Assembly: GCA_031253835.1 (NCBI GenBank)
Contig: JAIRVP010000003.1
Coordinates: 23,603 to 87,602, forward strand
DNA from: Burkholderia sp.
GTDB taxonomy: Bacteria > Pseudomonadota > Gammaproteobacteria > Burkholderiales > Burkholderiaceae
Direction of reading: 5' to 3'
DNA: 64,000 bases
Position numbers and translations under genes: made by a program. Under the pieces are notes generated by a model, which was not told the DNA's origin, ran no database searches, and saw nothing but the letters and a program-made list of their open reading frames with translations. Positions 26,228 through 35,403 of the stretch are shown here, one piece after another; the stretch's first letter is position 1; every line of letters begins with the position of its first letter.

Positions 26228-27115
26228 ATGAGTATGTTGCGCGCGATGCAAAACAACCGATCCAGGGAACCGCTCACGCTCGCCCAGCGCGCGATCTGTG
26301 TGGCTGCGTTCTCCACGCTACTGGCCGCCTGTGCGACGCGGCTCGACAACGCGCCTGTCGTCGACCGCTCCGGCTCGCTCGGCACGACCGCCGCCGCGCA
26401 GCCCGCGGTGCCGCTCGGCCCGCCGCCGCCTGGCTTCTACCGTGTGAAACCGGGCGACACGCTGTACCGGATTGCGCTCGAGAACGGGCAGAACTATCGC
26501 GACATCGCGTCGTGGAACAACCTGACGAACCCGAACCAGATCGAAGTCGACCAGTTGCTGCGCGTGGCGCCGCCGGGCGGCGCGGCGGTTGCGGGCGCAC
26601 CGGCCGCTGCGCCGATCGCGGGTGCCGCGGTCGCGACCGCGCCGCTGAGCAGCGGTCCTGCGACGCCGGCTGCCGGCACGTCGTCCACGCTCGCCACGCC
26701 GCCGGCTGCGGCCGCCGGATCGAGCGACACGGCGGCGGCCCCGAGCGGCCCCGTGACGTTCGCATGGCCCGCACGCGGCCCCGTGCTGAACGGGTTCGAC
26801 GACGCGAAGAACAAGGGGGTCAACATCGGCGGCACGGCCGGCGAAACCGTGAAGGCGGCGGCCGACGGCCGCGTCGTCTACTCCGGTAACGGCCTGCGCG
26901 GCTACGGCAACCTCATTATCATCAAACACGATGCAACTTACCTCACGGCATATGCACATAATCGCGCTTTGATGGTAAAAGAGGGGGACGCGGTAACGAA
27001 GGGGCAGAAGATCGCCGAGATGGGTAATAGCGATGCCGACCGCGTGATGCTGCATTTCGAGGTTCGCCGGCAGGGTAAGCCTGTCGATCCGCTGAAGTAT
27101 TTGCCGCCTCAATAA
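26228..27115 (+). CDS. nlpD: NlpD-like lipoprotein, LysM plus degenerate LytM (M23) domain
   Basis: The 295-residue outer-membrane lipoprotein has the lipobox LLAACA near residue 36 and a LysM peptidoglycan-binding domain (FYRVKPGDTLYRIALENG, from about residue 71). An Ala/Pro/Ser linker leads to a C-terminal M23 domain (about 180-295). The zinc ligands of active LytM enzymes are replaced: the HxxxD position reads NKGVN and the HxH position reads AHN. It is therefore a regulator of amidases in cell separation, as E. coli NlpD is for AmiC. ATG 26228 is preferred over TTG 26219. The 3' part contains a codon-use anomaly that may be the rpoS promoter. Confidence 0.92.
   Translation: MSMLRAMQNNRSREPLTLAQRAICVAAFSTLLAACATRLDNAPVVDRSGSLGTTAAAQPAVPLGPPPPGFYRVKPGDTLYRIALENGQNYRDIASWNNLTNPNQIEVDQLLRVAPPGGAAVAGAPAAAPIAGAAVATAPLSSGPATPAAGTSSTLATPPAAAAGSSDTAAAPSGPVTFAWPARGPVLNGFDDAKNKGVNIGGTAGETVKAAADGRVVYSGNGLRGYGNLIIIKHDATYLTAYAHNRALMVKEGDAVTKGQKIAEMGNSDADRVMLHFEVRRQGKPVDPLKYLPPQ
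26957..26962 (+). promoter_or_regulatory. Candidate -10 of an rpoS promoter inside nlpD
   Basis: CATAAT lies in an A/T-rich pocket (about 26917-26990) inside nlpD, where codons rare in this genome cluster. In E. coli the main rpoS promoter lies within nlpD. No convincing -35 is seen. Confidence 0.3.
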
Positions 27116-27126
27116 CCGAGACGACC

Positions 27127-28215
27127 ATGCCGAAATCGAAGCGCCACGAGCCGCAAGCCGAGTCTGAGAAGATCAGTCGTGCCACGCAAGCATCGGTGGG
27201 GCGAGCGGGTGCTTCGACGGACGACGAGGACGATACCGCGGACAACGAACGCGATATCGAGGCACGTGACGCCGAGGCGGACGGTGGCGACGACGAGCGC
27301 GAAGGCCGCTCGGAAGCGGCGCCCGACGTCGACGATTTCCGCACGATGCTGCAGGCCGAGCTCACGGCCGACACGATCCAGCACTACCTGAACCGGATCA
27401 GCGTGAAGCCGCTGCTGACCGTCGAGGAAGAGCAGCGCTATTCGCGCCTCGCGAAGGCCGGCGAATTCGAGGCACGGCAGGTGATGATCGAGCGCAACCT
27501 GCGTCTCGTCGTCAGTATCGCGAAGGGGTATCTGAACCGCGGCGTGCCGCTGCTCGACCTGATCGAGGAGGGCAACCTCGGCCTGATGCACGCGATCGAG
27601 AAGTTCGACCCGACGCGCGGGTTCCGTTTCTCGACCTATGCGACGTGGTGGATCCGGCAGAGCATCGAGCGGGCGATCATGAACCAGGCCCGCACGGTGC
27701 GCCTGCCCGTGCACGTGATCCGCGAACTGAACCAGGTGCTGCGCGCGAAGCGCCACCTCGAAAAGAATTCGATGTCGACGGGCGAGGCGGCCGAGCGCCG
27801 CGAAGCCAGCATCGACGACATCGCCTATCTCACCGGCAAGACCGCCGAGGAAGTCACCGACATCCTCGCGCTCAACGAGCACACGGCGTCGCTCGACGCG
27901 CCGCTCGATCTCGATCCCGCGAGCAGCCTGCTAGACCTGCTGCCCGACGACCAGAGCCAGTCGCCCGACGCCGAGGTGCAGCACCGCGAGCTCGAAACGC
28001 TGACGCGCGCGTGGCTGTCGCGGCTGTCCGACAAGCATCGGCACGTGATCGAGCGCCGCTTCGGCCTGAACCACATCGAACCGGCGACGCTCGAGGAGCT
28101 CGCCGACGAGATGGGGCTCACGCGCGAGCGCGTGCGGCAGATCCAGCAGGAAGCGCTGGTGCGCCTCAAGCGGTTCTTTGCCTCCAACGGCGTGCGCAAG
28201 GACGCCGTTCTGTAA
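27127..28215 (+). CDS. rpoS: RNA polymerase sigma factor RpoS
   Basis: A 362-residue sigma-70 family factor. After an acidic N-terminal region (about 1-75) come region 1.2 (DTIQHYLNRIS), region 2 (NLRLVVSIAKGYLNRGVPLLDLIEEGNLGL region, with the -10-melting STYATWWIRQSIERA), region 3 and region 4 (TLEELADEMGLTRERVRQIQ). The position after nlpD and the sequence identify it as the stationary-phase/general stress factor rather than RpoD, which is far longer. It starts 11 bases after nlpD. The exonuclease gene begins 3 bases after its stop. Confidence 0.96.
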   Translation: MPKSKRHEPQAESEKISRATQASVGRAGASTDDEDDTADNERDIEARDAEADGGDDEREGRSEAAPDVDDFRTMLQAELTADTIQHYLNRISVKPLLTVEEEQRYSRLAKAGEFEARQVMIERNLRLVVSIAKGYLNRGVPLLDLIEEGNLGLMHAIEKFDPTRGFRFSTYATWWIRQSIERAIMNQARTVRLPVHVIRELNQVLRAKRHLEKNSMSTGEAAERREASIDDIAYLTGKTAEEVTDILALNEHTASLDAPLDLDPASSLLDLLPDDQSQSPDAEVQHRELETLTRAWLSRLSDKHRHVIERRFGLNHIEPATLEELADEMGLTRERVRQIQQEALVRLKRFFASNGVRKDAVL

Positions 28216-28218
28216 CCG

Positions 28219-28995
28219 ATGACTCCGATTCTTGTTTTTGACATCGAGACGATTCCCGATGTCGACGGCATTCGCCGTCTGGAAGACCTGCCCGCGACGC
28301 TCGACGATGCCGCGGTGGCCGAACACGCATTCGCCGCACGCCGCGAGAAGACCGGCAGCGATTTCCTGCCGCATCACCTGCAGCGGATCGCGGCGATCTC
28401 GTGCGTGTTCCGCGACAACAACGGTTTTCGCGTGCGCTCGCTCGGCACGCCGCAGGACAACGAAGCGGCGCTGATCCAGTCGTTCTACCGCGTGATCGAG
28501 AAATACACGCCGCAGCTCGTGTCGTGGAACGGCGGCGGCTTCGACCTGCCGGTGCTGCATTACCGCGCGCTCGTGCACGGCATTCCCGCGACCCGCTACT
28601 GGGATCTCGGCGAGGACGACCGCGAATTCAAGTGGAACAACTACATCTCGCGCTATCACTCGCGGCATACCGACCTGATGGACGTGCTCGCGATGTATCA
28701 GGCGCGTGCGAACGCGCCGCTCGACGCGCTGGCGAAGCTGTGCGGCTTCCCGGGCAAGCTCGGGATGGACGGCAGCCAGGTGTGGCCGGCGTTCCGGGAT
28801 GGCCGGATCGACGAAATCCGCAACTATTGCGAAACCGACGTCGTCAACACCTACCTGCTGTACTGTCGGTTCCAGTTGATGCGCGGTGGCCTGACGCCGA
28901 GCGAGTACGCCGACGAGATCCTGATCGTGAAGAACGCGCTCGCGCTGGAACCGGCGCCGCACTGGGTCGAGTACCTGGCCGGCTTCGACGCGTAG
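28219..28995 (+). CDS. Predicted 3'-5' exonuclease (PolB-like DnaQ-fold)
   Basis: A 258-residue protein with the DEDD exonuclease signature: FDIETIP at residues 7-13 (motif I), SWNGGGFDLPVL (motif II) and the late YCETDVVNTYLL (motif III). It matches the family of predicted exonucleases related to the proofreading domain of family B polymerases. A role in DNA or RNA trimming is inferred. It starts 3 bases after rpoS, so it may be expressed with the stress factor. It is convergent with the next gene. Confidence 0.88.
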   Translation: MTPILVFDIETIPDVDGIRRLEDLPATLDDAAVAEHAFAARREKTGSDFLPHHLQRIAAISCVFRDNNGFRVRSLGTPQDNEAALIQSFYRVIEKYTPQLVSWNGGGFDLPVLHYRALVHGIPATRYWDLGEDDREFKWNNYISRYHSRHTDLMDVLAMYQARANAPLDALAKLCGFPGKLGMDGSQVWPAFRDGRIDEIRNYCETDVVNTYLLYCRFQLMRGGLTPSEYADEILIVKNALALEPAPHWVEYLAGFDA

Positions 28996-29025
28996 CGCCG
29001 GCGGCCTGCGCCGCCACCGGCGCGA

Positions 29026-29880
29026 TCAAGCCAGTTCGAGCAGCACCGGCTGGTGATCCGACGCGCGCACGTCGCCGTCGATCTCGCAGCGCCTGACGCG
29101 CGGCAGCAGCGTCTCGGTCACGAACACGAAGTCGCACGCAAGCGGCCCGTCCGGCCATTGCACCGTATCGTAGACGCCGGCCGTCGGCGGCGGTGTGCGG
29201 CCCGGGTGTTGCGCGACCCACGCGTCGACGAAGCGCGGCGCGTCCGCGATCGGGTCCAGGAAGCGTCGGTACGCGTCGCTGTCGAACGCACTGTTGAAGT
29301 CGCCGCAGACGATCGCATCGCGCGGCTGGCCGGTCGCGCTGAACGGCCCGTCGGCCGTCTCGGCCGGTGCCGGACGTTCAGCGTGCGCACAGGCCTCGCG
29401 ATGCCGGCCGCGCAGCGCATCGACCTGCGCGAGCCGCTGGCGCGCCGAATAGTATTCCAGATGGGTGGTCGTGACGCGCAGCGGGCCGAAGGGCGCCTGC
29501 AGCTCGACGTCGAGCGCGACGCGCGGCATCGACGGCGCGCCGGCGTCGGCCGGCCACGGCAGCAACTGGCGCAACACGCGCCCGACCGGAAGCCGGGTCG
29601 CGATCGCATTGCCGAACTGGCGGCGCGGTGCGCCCGGTTCGGCGGCCGGCAAGTCGGCGCCGATCGCTTCGATGATCGCGTAGCCGGGCAGCAGCGCCGC
29701 GAGTTCGGCGAACTGGTCGGGGCCGGGGCGGCCGGGCAGTGCGCCGAAGCCGCGCGTGACTTCCTGCAGGCACAGCACGTCGAAATCGCCGAGCCGCCGG
29801 ATCGTCGAGACGGTGCGTGACAGATCGACGACGCCGTTCGCGTCCCGACCCCATTGGATGTTCCAGTCGATCAGTCGCAT
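29026..29880 (-). CDS. Endonuclease/exonuclease/phosphatase (EEP) family protein
   Basis: The 284-residue product has the EEP superfamily residues in order: the N-terminal Asn (DWNIQWG), the metal-binding Glu (CLQEVT), the GDFNSAF Asp/Asn pair near residue 195 and the terminal ASDHQPVLLEL His. No signal peptide is seen. Members cleave nucleic acid backbones or phosphoesters; the substrate here is unknown. The ATG at 29880 has GGAG upstream on the minus strand. It is divergent from rlmD. Confidence 0.85.
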   Translation of the reverse strand: MRLIDWNIQWGRDANGVVDLSRTVSTIRRLGDFDVLCLQEVTRGFGALPGRPGPDQFAELAALLPGYAIIEAIGADLPAAEPGAPRRQFGNAIATRLPVGRVLRQLLPWPADAGAPSMPRVALDVELQAPFGPLRVTTTHLEYYSARQRLAQVDALRGRHREACAHAERPAPAETADGPFSATGQPRDAIVCGDFNSAFDSDAYRRFLDPIADAPRFVDAWVAQHPGRTPPPTAGVYDTVQWPDGPLACDFVFVTETLLPRVRRCEIDGDVRASDHQPVLLELA

Positions 29881-30087
29881 GGTCGAATCTCCTGGCGGAT
29901 GGAGGTCGGGCTTCAGAGGCCGGCCCTGATGCGTTCCGCGTGGCCCCGTCAGCCGGCTACGTGACCGTTTCGGCGCGATGCAGGGGCGTCCATCATCAAG
30001 TATCGACGCTCGCCCCATCCAAAGCGGGCGATACGGGCCGGCGTCGTCTACAATCTCGCCTTCTTCAACGTTTGTCAGGAAAAGCTG

Positions 30088-31485
30088 GTGTCCGAAGCCG
30101 TCCCCACTTCTGCGCGCAAATCGAAAAATGCGCCCGTCGCGCCCGGGCCCGCCCCGGTTCTCGAGATCGAATCGCTCGACATGGAAGCGCGCGGTGTCGG
30201 CCGCACGATCACCGAGGACGGCGAGCCGGGCAAGGTCATCTTCGTCGAAGGCGCGCTGCCGGGCGAACGCGTGACCTATTCGAGCTACCGCCGCAAGCCG
30301 AGCTACGAGCAGGCGACGGTTGTCGACATTCTGCGCCCGAGCGTGATGCGCACGCAGCCGAAATGCAAGTTCTTCGGGACCTGCGGCGGCTGCTCGATGC
30401 AGCATCTCGACATGCGTGCGCAGGTGGCCGTCAAGCAGCGCGTGCTCGAGGACAACCTGTGGCACCTGGCGAAGCTGCGTGCGGAAACGATGTTCGCGCC
30501 GATCCACGGCCCGTCGTGGGGCTATCGCTATCGTGCGCGCCTGACCGTGCGCAACGTGGCGAAGAAGGGCGGCGTGCTGGTCGGCTTCCATGAGAAGAAG
30601 AGCAGCTATGTTGCCGACATGACGAGCTGCGAAGTGCTGCCGCCGCACGTGTCGGCGATGCTCGTGCCGCTGCGCCGGCTCGTCGAGGGGCTGTCGATTC
30701 GCGACCGGATGCCGCAGATCGAGCTGGCGGTCGGTTCGGACGTCACGGCGCTCGTGCTGCGCGTGCTGGAGCCGATCAATGCGGACGACGAAGCGCTGCT
30801 GCGCGCGTTCGCCGACGAGCACAAGGTGCAGTTCTGGCTGCAGCCGAAGGGCCCGGACACGGTGACGCCGTTCTATCCGCTCGACGTGTCGCTCGACTAC
30901 ACGCTGCCGGAATTCGGCATCCGCATGCCGTTCAAGCCGACCGACTTCACGCAGGTCAATCACCAGATCAACCGCGTGCTGGTGGGACGTGCGCTGCGCC
31001 TGCTCGCGCCGTCGCGCGACGACCGCGTGCTCGACCTGTTCTGCGGGATCGGCAACTTCACGCTGCCGCTCGCACGACTGTCGCGCGAAGTGATGGGCAT
31101 CGAGGGCAGCGACACGCTGACGACGCGCGCGCTGGCGAATGCGCGAGAGAACGGTGTCGACGGTCACACGACGTTCGCGTGCCGGAACCTGTTCGAGGTG
31201 ACGGGCGACGACCTTCGTGCCCTCGGCGCGTTCGACAAGTTCCTGATCGACCCGCCGCGCGAAGGCGCGCTCGCGGTGTCGAAGGCGCTGGCCGAGATCG
31301 CGCAGAGCGGCGAAGGCCCGTTGCCGAAGCGGATCGTCTACGTGTCGTGCAACCCGTCGACGCTCGCACGCGACGCGGGCCTGCTCGTGCACGAGGCCGG
31401 CTACCGGCTGAAGGGCGCCGGTGTCGTCAACATGTTCCCGAATACGTCGCACGTCGAATCGATTGCGCTGTTCGAGCGCGACTGA
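30088..31485 (+). CDS. rlmD: 23S rRNA (uracil-1939-C5)-methyltransferase
   Basis: The 465-residue enzyme starts at GTG 30088 with CAGGAAAA upstream. An N-terminal TRAM domain (about 25-85) is followed by iron-sulfur cysteines ([10 protein letters not shown], about residues 93-102, plus a Cys near 181). The SAM-binding motif is [15 protein letters not shown] and the catalytic Cys is in [13 protein letters not shown] (about 420). It methylates U1939 of 23S rRNA. A TACAAT at 30049-30054 may be its -10. A strong bidirectional terminator follows. Confidence 0.95.
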   Translation: MSEAVPTSARKSKNAPVAPGPAPVLEIESLDMEARGVGRTITEDGEPGKVIFVEGALPGERVTYSSYRRKPSYEQATVVDILRPSVMRTQPKCKFFGTCGGCSMQHLDMRAQVAVKQRVLEDNLWHLAKLRAETMFAPIHGPSWGYRYRARLTVRNVAKKGGVLVGFHEKKSSYVADMTSCEVLPPHVSAMLVPLRRLVEGLSIRDRMPQIELAVGSDVTALVLRVLEPINADDEALLRAFADEHKVQFWLQPKGPDTVTPFYPLDVSLDYTLPEFGIRMPFKPTDFTQVNHQINRVLVGRALRLLAPSRDDRVLDLFCGIGNFTLPLARLSREVMGIEGSDTLTTRALANARENGVDGHTTFACRNLFEVTGDDLRALGAFDKFLIDPPREGALAVSKALAEIAQSGEGPLPKRIVYVSCNPSTLARDAGLLVHEAGYRLKGAGVVNMFPNTSHVESIALFERD

Positions 31486-31502
31486 GCCGGGCGGCGGACG
31501 TA

Positions 31503-31530
31503 AAAAAACCGGCCCGCGGGCCGGTTTTTT
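31503..31530. terminator. Bidirectional terminator between rlmD and the BI-1 gene
   Basis: AAAAAACCGGCC-CGCG-GGCCGGTTTTTT, a perfect stem with A and T runs on both sides, serving the two convergent genes. Confidence 0.92.
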
Positions 31531-31548
31531 CATGGTGCACTGCGAACG

Positions 31549-32247
31549 TCAGTTGCGGTTGCCGCCGAAGATGCCGAGCAGCGCGAGCAGGTTCGTGAAC
31601 ACGTTGTACAGGTCGAGGTAGATCGCGAGCGTGGCCGAGATGTAGTTCGTCTCGCCGCCGTTCACGACGCGCTGGACGTCGAACAGCATGTAGGCCGAGA
31701 AGATCGCGATCGCGAGCACCGACACGGTGAGCATCAGCGCCGGCAGCTGCAGGAAGATGTTCGCGACCGACGCGAGCAGGATCACGATCACGCCCATGAA
31801 CAGCCACTTGCCGAGGCCCGAGAAATCGCGCTTGCTGACGGTGGCGATCGTCGCCATCGCGGCGAAGATGATGCCGGTGCCGCCGAACGCGAGCATGATC
31901 AGCGACGGGCCGTTCGAGAAGCCGAGGATGAAGCTCAGCAGCCGCGACAGCATCAGGCCCATGAAGAACGTGAAGCCGAGCAGCACGAACACGCCGGCCG
32001 CGCTGTTTTTCGTCCGCTCGATCGCGAACATGAAGCCGAACGCGATCGCGAAGAACGCGAGCAGGCTCATCATCGGGCTCGTGGCCGCGAACAGCGAGAA
32101 GCCCGTCGCGACGCCGACCCAGGCGCCCAGCACGGTCGGCACCATCGACAGCGCGAGCAGCCAGTACGTGTTCCGCAGCACGCGGTTGCGAACCTCGGCG
32201 GTGCTGACGGAACCGCCGCGGCCGAAATTGTACGGATAGTCGTTCAT
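31549..32247 (-). CDS. yccA: Bax inhibitor-1/YccA family inner-membrane protein
   Basis: A 232-residue protein with seven hydrophobic segments and the family's pattern (RNTYWLLALSMVPTVLGAW, and near the C-terminus the VNGGETNYISATLAIYLDLYN region). YccA in E. coli binds and modulates the FtsH protease; related proteins are pH-dependent calcium leak channels. The start at 32247 follows GGAG on the minus strand (GTTAGGAGAAACC). The gene is convergent with rlmD and divergent from ndk. Confidence 0.9.
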   Translation of the reverse strand: MNDYPYNFGRGGSVSTAEVRNRVLRNTYWLLALSMVPTVLGAWVGVATGFSLFAATSPMMSLLAFFAIAFGFMFAIERTKNSAAGVFVLLGFTFFMGLMLSRLLSFILGFSNGPSLIMLAFGGTGIIFAAMATIATVSKRDFSGLGKWLFMGVIVILLASVANIFLQLPALMLTVSVLAIAIFSAYMLFDVQRVVNGGETNYISATLAIYLDLYNVFTNLLALLGIFGGNRN

Positions 32248-32420
32248 GGTTTCTCCTAACATTGAACGCGTGGGCGTCCGGGGCCGGTTCGGCACACGCG
32301 GTGTGCGGCGCAGCAAACCGGAGCAGCTATGGCTAAGATACGTTCCGTGCCCGGAGGTTTCAATGGCCGTGCGGTACAAAACATATGGATTCGGAACCTT
32401 TCACATGTGTAAGGGTTCAA

Positions 32421-32450
32421 TCGCAATGATACACGGGATCGTGCTACAAT
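32421..32450 (+). promoter_or_regulatory. Candidate sigma-70 promoter of ndk
   Basis: TCGCAA (32421-32426), an 18-base spacer and TACAAT (32445-32450), 46 bases before the ndk start. It lies in an A/T-richer stretch than the surrounding genes. Confidence 0.5.
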
Positions 32451-32496
32451 AGCGGATTCATTTGAACCTGTAACTTCTTAATTTTTTGGAGTTTTT

Positions 32497-32922
32497 ATGG
32501 CAATCGAGCGCACCCTGTCGATCATCAAGCCGGATGCGGTGGCAAAGAACGTGATCGGCCAGATCTACAGCCGTTTCGAAGGCGCCGGCCTGAAGATCAT
32601 CGCATCGCGCATGGCGCACCTGTCGCGCGCTGACGCAGAGAAGTTCTACGCGGTTCACGCAGCACGTCCGTTCTTCAAGGACCTCGTCGATTTCATGATC
32701 TCGGGCCCGGTGATGATCCAGGTTCTGGAAGGTGAAGGCGCGATCCTGAAGAACCGCGACCTGATGGGCGCAACGGATCCGAAGAAGGCAGAAAAGGGCA
32801 CGATCCGCGCCGATTTCGCCGACAGCATCGACGCGAACGCCGTTCACGGCTCGGACGCTGCAGAAACGGCAGCGGTCGAAGTCGCGTTCTTCTTCCCGGA
32901 AATGAACGTTTACTCGCGTTAA
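32497..32922 (+). CDS. ndk: Nucleoside diphosphate kinase
   Basis: The 141-residue enzyme transfers phosphate from ATP to other NDPs through a phosphohistidine. The active-site His lies in NAVHGSDA (about residue 117). It begins [14 protein letters not shown] with TTTTGGAGTTTTT before the ATG. The codon choice is strongly biased, as expected for an abundant enzyme. rlmN follows after 57 bases. Confidence 0.98.
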   Translation: MAIERTLSIIKPDAVAKNVIGQIYSRFEGAGLKIIASRMAHLSRADAEKFYAVHAARPFFKDLVDFMISGPVMIQVLEGEGAILKNRDLMGATDPKKAEKGTIRADFADSIDANAVHGSDAAETAAVEVAFFFPEMNVYSR

Positions 32923-32979
32923 GCCCTGGCTGACAGCAAGTAGGCACAGGATTCAGCGCACGCGGCAAGGCAGCACATC

Positions 32980-34119
32980 ATGACGAGCGAAACTTCCGTC
33001 AATCTTCTCGACTTCGATGCCGAGGGTCTTGTCGCGTACTGCGGCAGCCTGGGCGAGAAGCCGTTCCGCGCCAAGCAGTTGCAGCGCTGGATCCACCAGT
33101 ACAACGCCGGCGATTTCGACGGCATGACCGATCTCGCGAAGTCCTTGAGAGAAAAGCTCAAGGGCCGTGCGTCGATCGTGATGCCCGACATCGCCAGCGA
33201 TCACGTTTCCACCGACGGCACGCGCAAGTGGCTGATCGACGTCGGAAACGGCAATGCGGTCGAAACCGTGTTCATCCCGGAAGAGACGCGCGGCACGCTG
33301 TGCGTGTCGTCGCAGGCCGGGTGCGCGGTCAACTGCCGCTTCTGTTCGACGGGCAAACAGGGCTTTTCCCGCAACCTGTCGACAGCCGAAATCATCGGCC
33401 AGCTTCGCATGGCCGAATTTGCATTGCGAGCGTCGCTGGGCCGCGCGCCCGGCCCGAACGGCAAGGCCGAACGGGTCGTCACCAACGTGGTGATGATGGG
33501 CATGGGCGAGCCGCTGCTGAATTACAGCGCGGTCGTACCCGCGATGCGGCTGATGCTCGACGACAACGCGTACGGCCTGTCGCGCCGCCGCGTCACGCTG
33601 TCCACGTCCGGCGTGGTGCCGATGATGGACCGCCTCGGCGCCGAGCTGCCGGTCGCGCTGGCCGTTTCGCTGCACGCGCCGAACGATGCGCTGCGCGACG
33701 AGCTGGTGCCGCTCAACAAGAAGTATCCGCTTCGCGAGCTGATGGCTGCGTGCCAGCGCTATCTGAAGGTCGCGCCGCGCGACTTCATTACTTTCGAATA
33801 CTGCATGCTGGACGGCGTCAACGACACCGAAGCGCATGCACGCGAGCTGCTGGCCGTCACGCGCGACGTGCCGTGCAAGTTCAACCTGATTCCGTTCAAT
33901 CCGTTTCCGGAATCGGGCCTCATCCGCTCGAAGCCGGAGCAGATCAAGCGCTTCGCACAGGTCCTCATCGACGCGGGTGTCGTCACGACCGTGCGCAAGA
34001 CGCGCGGCGACGACATCGATGCTGCGTGCGGCCAGCTGGCCGGCGCGGTGAAGGACCGCACGCGCCTGGCGGAACGAACGGGCGCAACAGGAAAAATCAT
34101 CGAAGTTCGGGCAGTTTGA
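32980..34119 (+). CDS. rlmN: Dual-specificity 23S rRNA/tRNA (adenine-C2)-methyltransferase RlmN
   Basis: A 379-residue radical SAM enzyme that methylates A2503 of 23S rRNA and A37 of some tRNAs. The CxxxCxxC cluster motif is CAVNCRFC (about residues 115-122). The second catalytic Cys of the ping-pong mechanism is in [11 protein letters not shown] near the C-terminus (about 350). It is part of the ndk-to-der run. No pilW/pilF gene is seen between it and rodZ, although many beta-proteobacteria have one there. Confidence 0.97.
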   Translation: MTSETSVNLLDFDAEGLVAYCGSLGEKPFRAKQLQRWIHQYNAGDFDGMTDLAKSLREKLKGRASIVMPDIASDHVSTDGTRKWLIDVGNGNAVETVFIPEETRGTLCVSSQAGCAVNCRFCSTGKQGFSRNLSTAEIIGQLRMAEFALRASLGRAPGPNGKAERVVTNVVMMGMGEPLLNYSAVVPAMRLMLDDNAYGLSRRRVTLSTSGVVPMMDRLGAELPVALAVSLHAPNDALRDELVPLNKKYPLRELMAACQRYLKVAPRDFITFEYCMLDGVNDTEAHARELLAVTRDVPCKFNLIPFNPFPESGLIRSKPEQIKRFAQVLIDAGVVTTVRKTRGDDIDAACGQLAGAVKDRTRLAERTGATGKIIEVRAV

Positions 34120-34283
34120 CGGGGGCACCTGGCCGGGGGCGCCCGAACCCTTTGGCGGTGCAACACGCGAATAGCGATCGGTCGCGGCGCCTCGGCGCCG
34201 CGCATGGTATGGACAGTTGCGGATGCCGGCCGGCGGGAGCCGGAGGCGCCCGCCAGTGAAGAAGAATCGACGCGAGGACAAGG

Positions 34284-35303
34284 ATGAGTGAGCCGCAGCC
34301 GACTAACGGCGCAGAGACGAATGCCGCGAAACCGGCACCGGCGGGACTGGAATCGCTGGCGGCGGTCGGCAGCCGGCTGGCGCAGCTTCGGGAGACGAAG
34401 GGCTGGTCGGTCGACGACGTGTCGGCGCGACTCAAGGTCGCACCGCAGAAGCTCCGGGCGCTTGAGGCCGGCGACATCAGCCATCTGCCCGGTGTGACGT
34501 TCGCGCTCGGTGTCGTGCGCAGTTACGCGAAGATGCTCGGCGTCGACCCGGAACCGTTCGCGCAGGCGTTGCGCCGTGAACGCGGGGTGCCGGAAGTCGA
34601 CCTGTCGATGCCCGCGTCGTCGGGGACGGATCTGCCGCGCGGCCGCGTGTCGATTCCGCTGGGCGGCTCGTCGCGCCACCATCCGTGGCTGTGGGGAACG
34701 GCGATCGTCGTCGTCGCGGTGGTCGCCGTACTGATGTGGCACACTGGCGGCGATTCGTCGAGCCTGCTCGCGCGCCTGAAGGGCAACGACGCGGAGCATG
34801 CGTCGGCGGCGAGCGCTTCGGCTGCGTCGTCGGCGGCTGTCGAAGAAGCGGCCGCGAGCGGCGCGTCGACCGTCGCCGCCAATGAGGTTCCGGCCCCGGC
34901 GGCAGCATCTGCGGCGCCGGCGCAGGCGATTGCATCCGCTGTCCCGGCGCCCGTGGCACCGGTCGCGACGGCCGCGGCATCGCAACCGGTCGTGGCCACG
35001 ACGGCGGCAAGTGCCGCCGCGCCGGCCCAGCCGGCGAGCGTCGTGGTGGCGGCAGGCCAGTCGATGGTCGAACTGAAGGTCAAGCAGGATTGCTGGTTCA
35101 GCGTGCGCGACAAGAACGGCAAGGAGCTGTTCTCGGCGCTGGTGCGGGCCGGCGAGACGAAGCAGGTCGCCGGCGACGGGCCGTTCAAGGTCACGATCGG
35201 CAACAAGGCAGGCCTCGACGCAGTCGCGTTCGACGGAAAACCTGTCGATCCGGCAAAATATTCGGCAGCGCGGGGTAACGTGGCACGGTTCACGTTGCCC
35301 TGA
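34284..35303 (+). CDS. rodZ: RodZ-like cell-shape protein (HTH plus DUF4115)
   Basis: The 339-residue protein has a cytoplasmic helix-turn-helix (about residues 27-95: VGSRLAQLRETKGWSVDDVS). One transmembrane helix follows at about 134-151, then an Ala/Ser/Pro-rich periplasmic linker (about 165-250) and a C-terminal beta-rich DUF4115 domain (SMVELKVKQDCWFSVRDKNG). This is the RodZ layout; RodZ anchors MreB to the elongation machinery. The ATG at 34284 has GAGGACAAGG upstream. A nested hairpin with five T follows the stop. Confidence 0.9.
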   Translation: MSEPQPTNGAETNAAKPAPAGLESLAAVGSRLAQLRETKGWSVDDVSARLKVAPQKLRALEAGDISHLPGVTFALGVVRSYAKMLGVDPEPFAQALRRERGVPEVDLSMPASSGTDLPRGRVSIPLGGSSRHHPWLWGTAIVVVAVVAVLMWHTGGDSSSLLARLKGNDAEHASAASASAASSAAVEEAAASGASTVAANEVPAPAAASAAPAQAIASAVPAPVAPVATAAASQPVVATTAASAAAPAQPASVVVAAGQSMVELKVKQDCWFSVRDKNGKELFSALVRAGETKQVAGDGPFKVTIGNKAGLDAVAFDGKPVDPAKYSAARGNVARFTLP

Positions 35304-35308
35304 CGTCA

Positions 35309-35367
35309 AGCGCCGTGACGAAGGCCTGTCGTCGATATCGGCAGGCCGTGAGGGCACGGCGCTTTTT
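35309..35367 (+). terminator. Terminator or attenuator between rodZ and ispG
   Basis: The outer stem AGCGCCGTG (35309-35317)/CACGGCGCT (35355-35363) encloses an inner stem GGCCTG (35323-35328)/CAGGCC (35342-35347). It is followed by TTTTT. It begins 5 bases after the rodZ stop and ends 37 bases before ispG. Confidence 0.65.
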
Positions 35368-35403
35368 CAATTCATGCGCCGCGTCGCGGCGCAGTCCGCG
35401 TAA

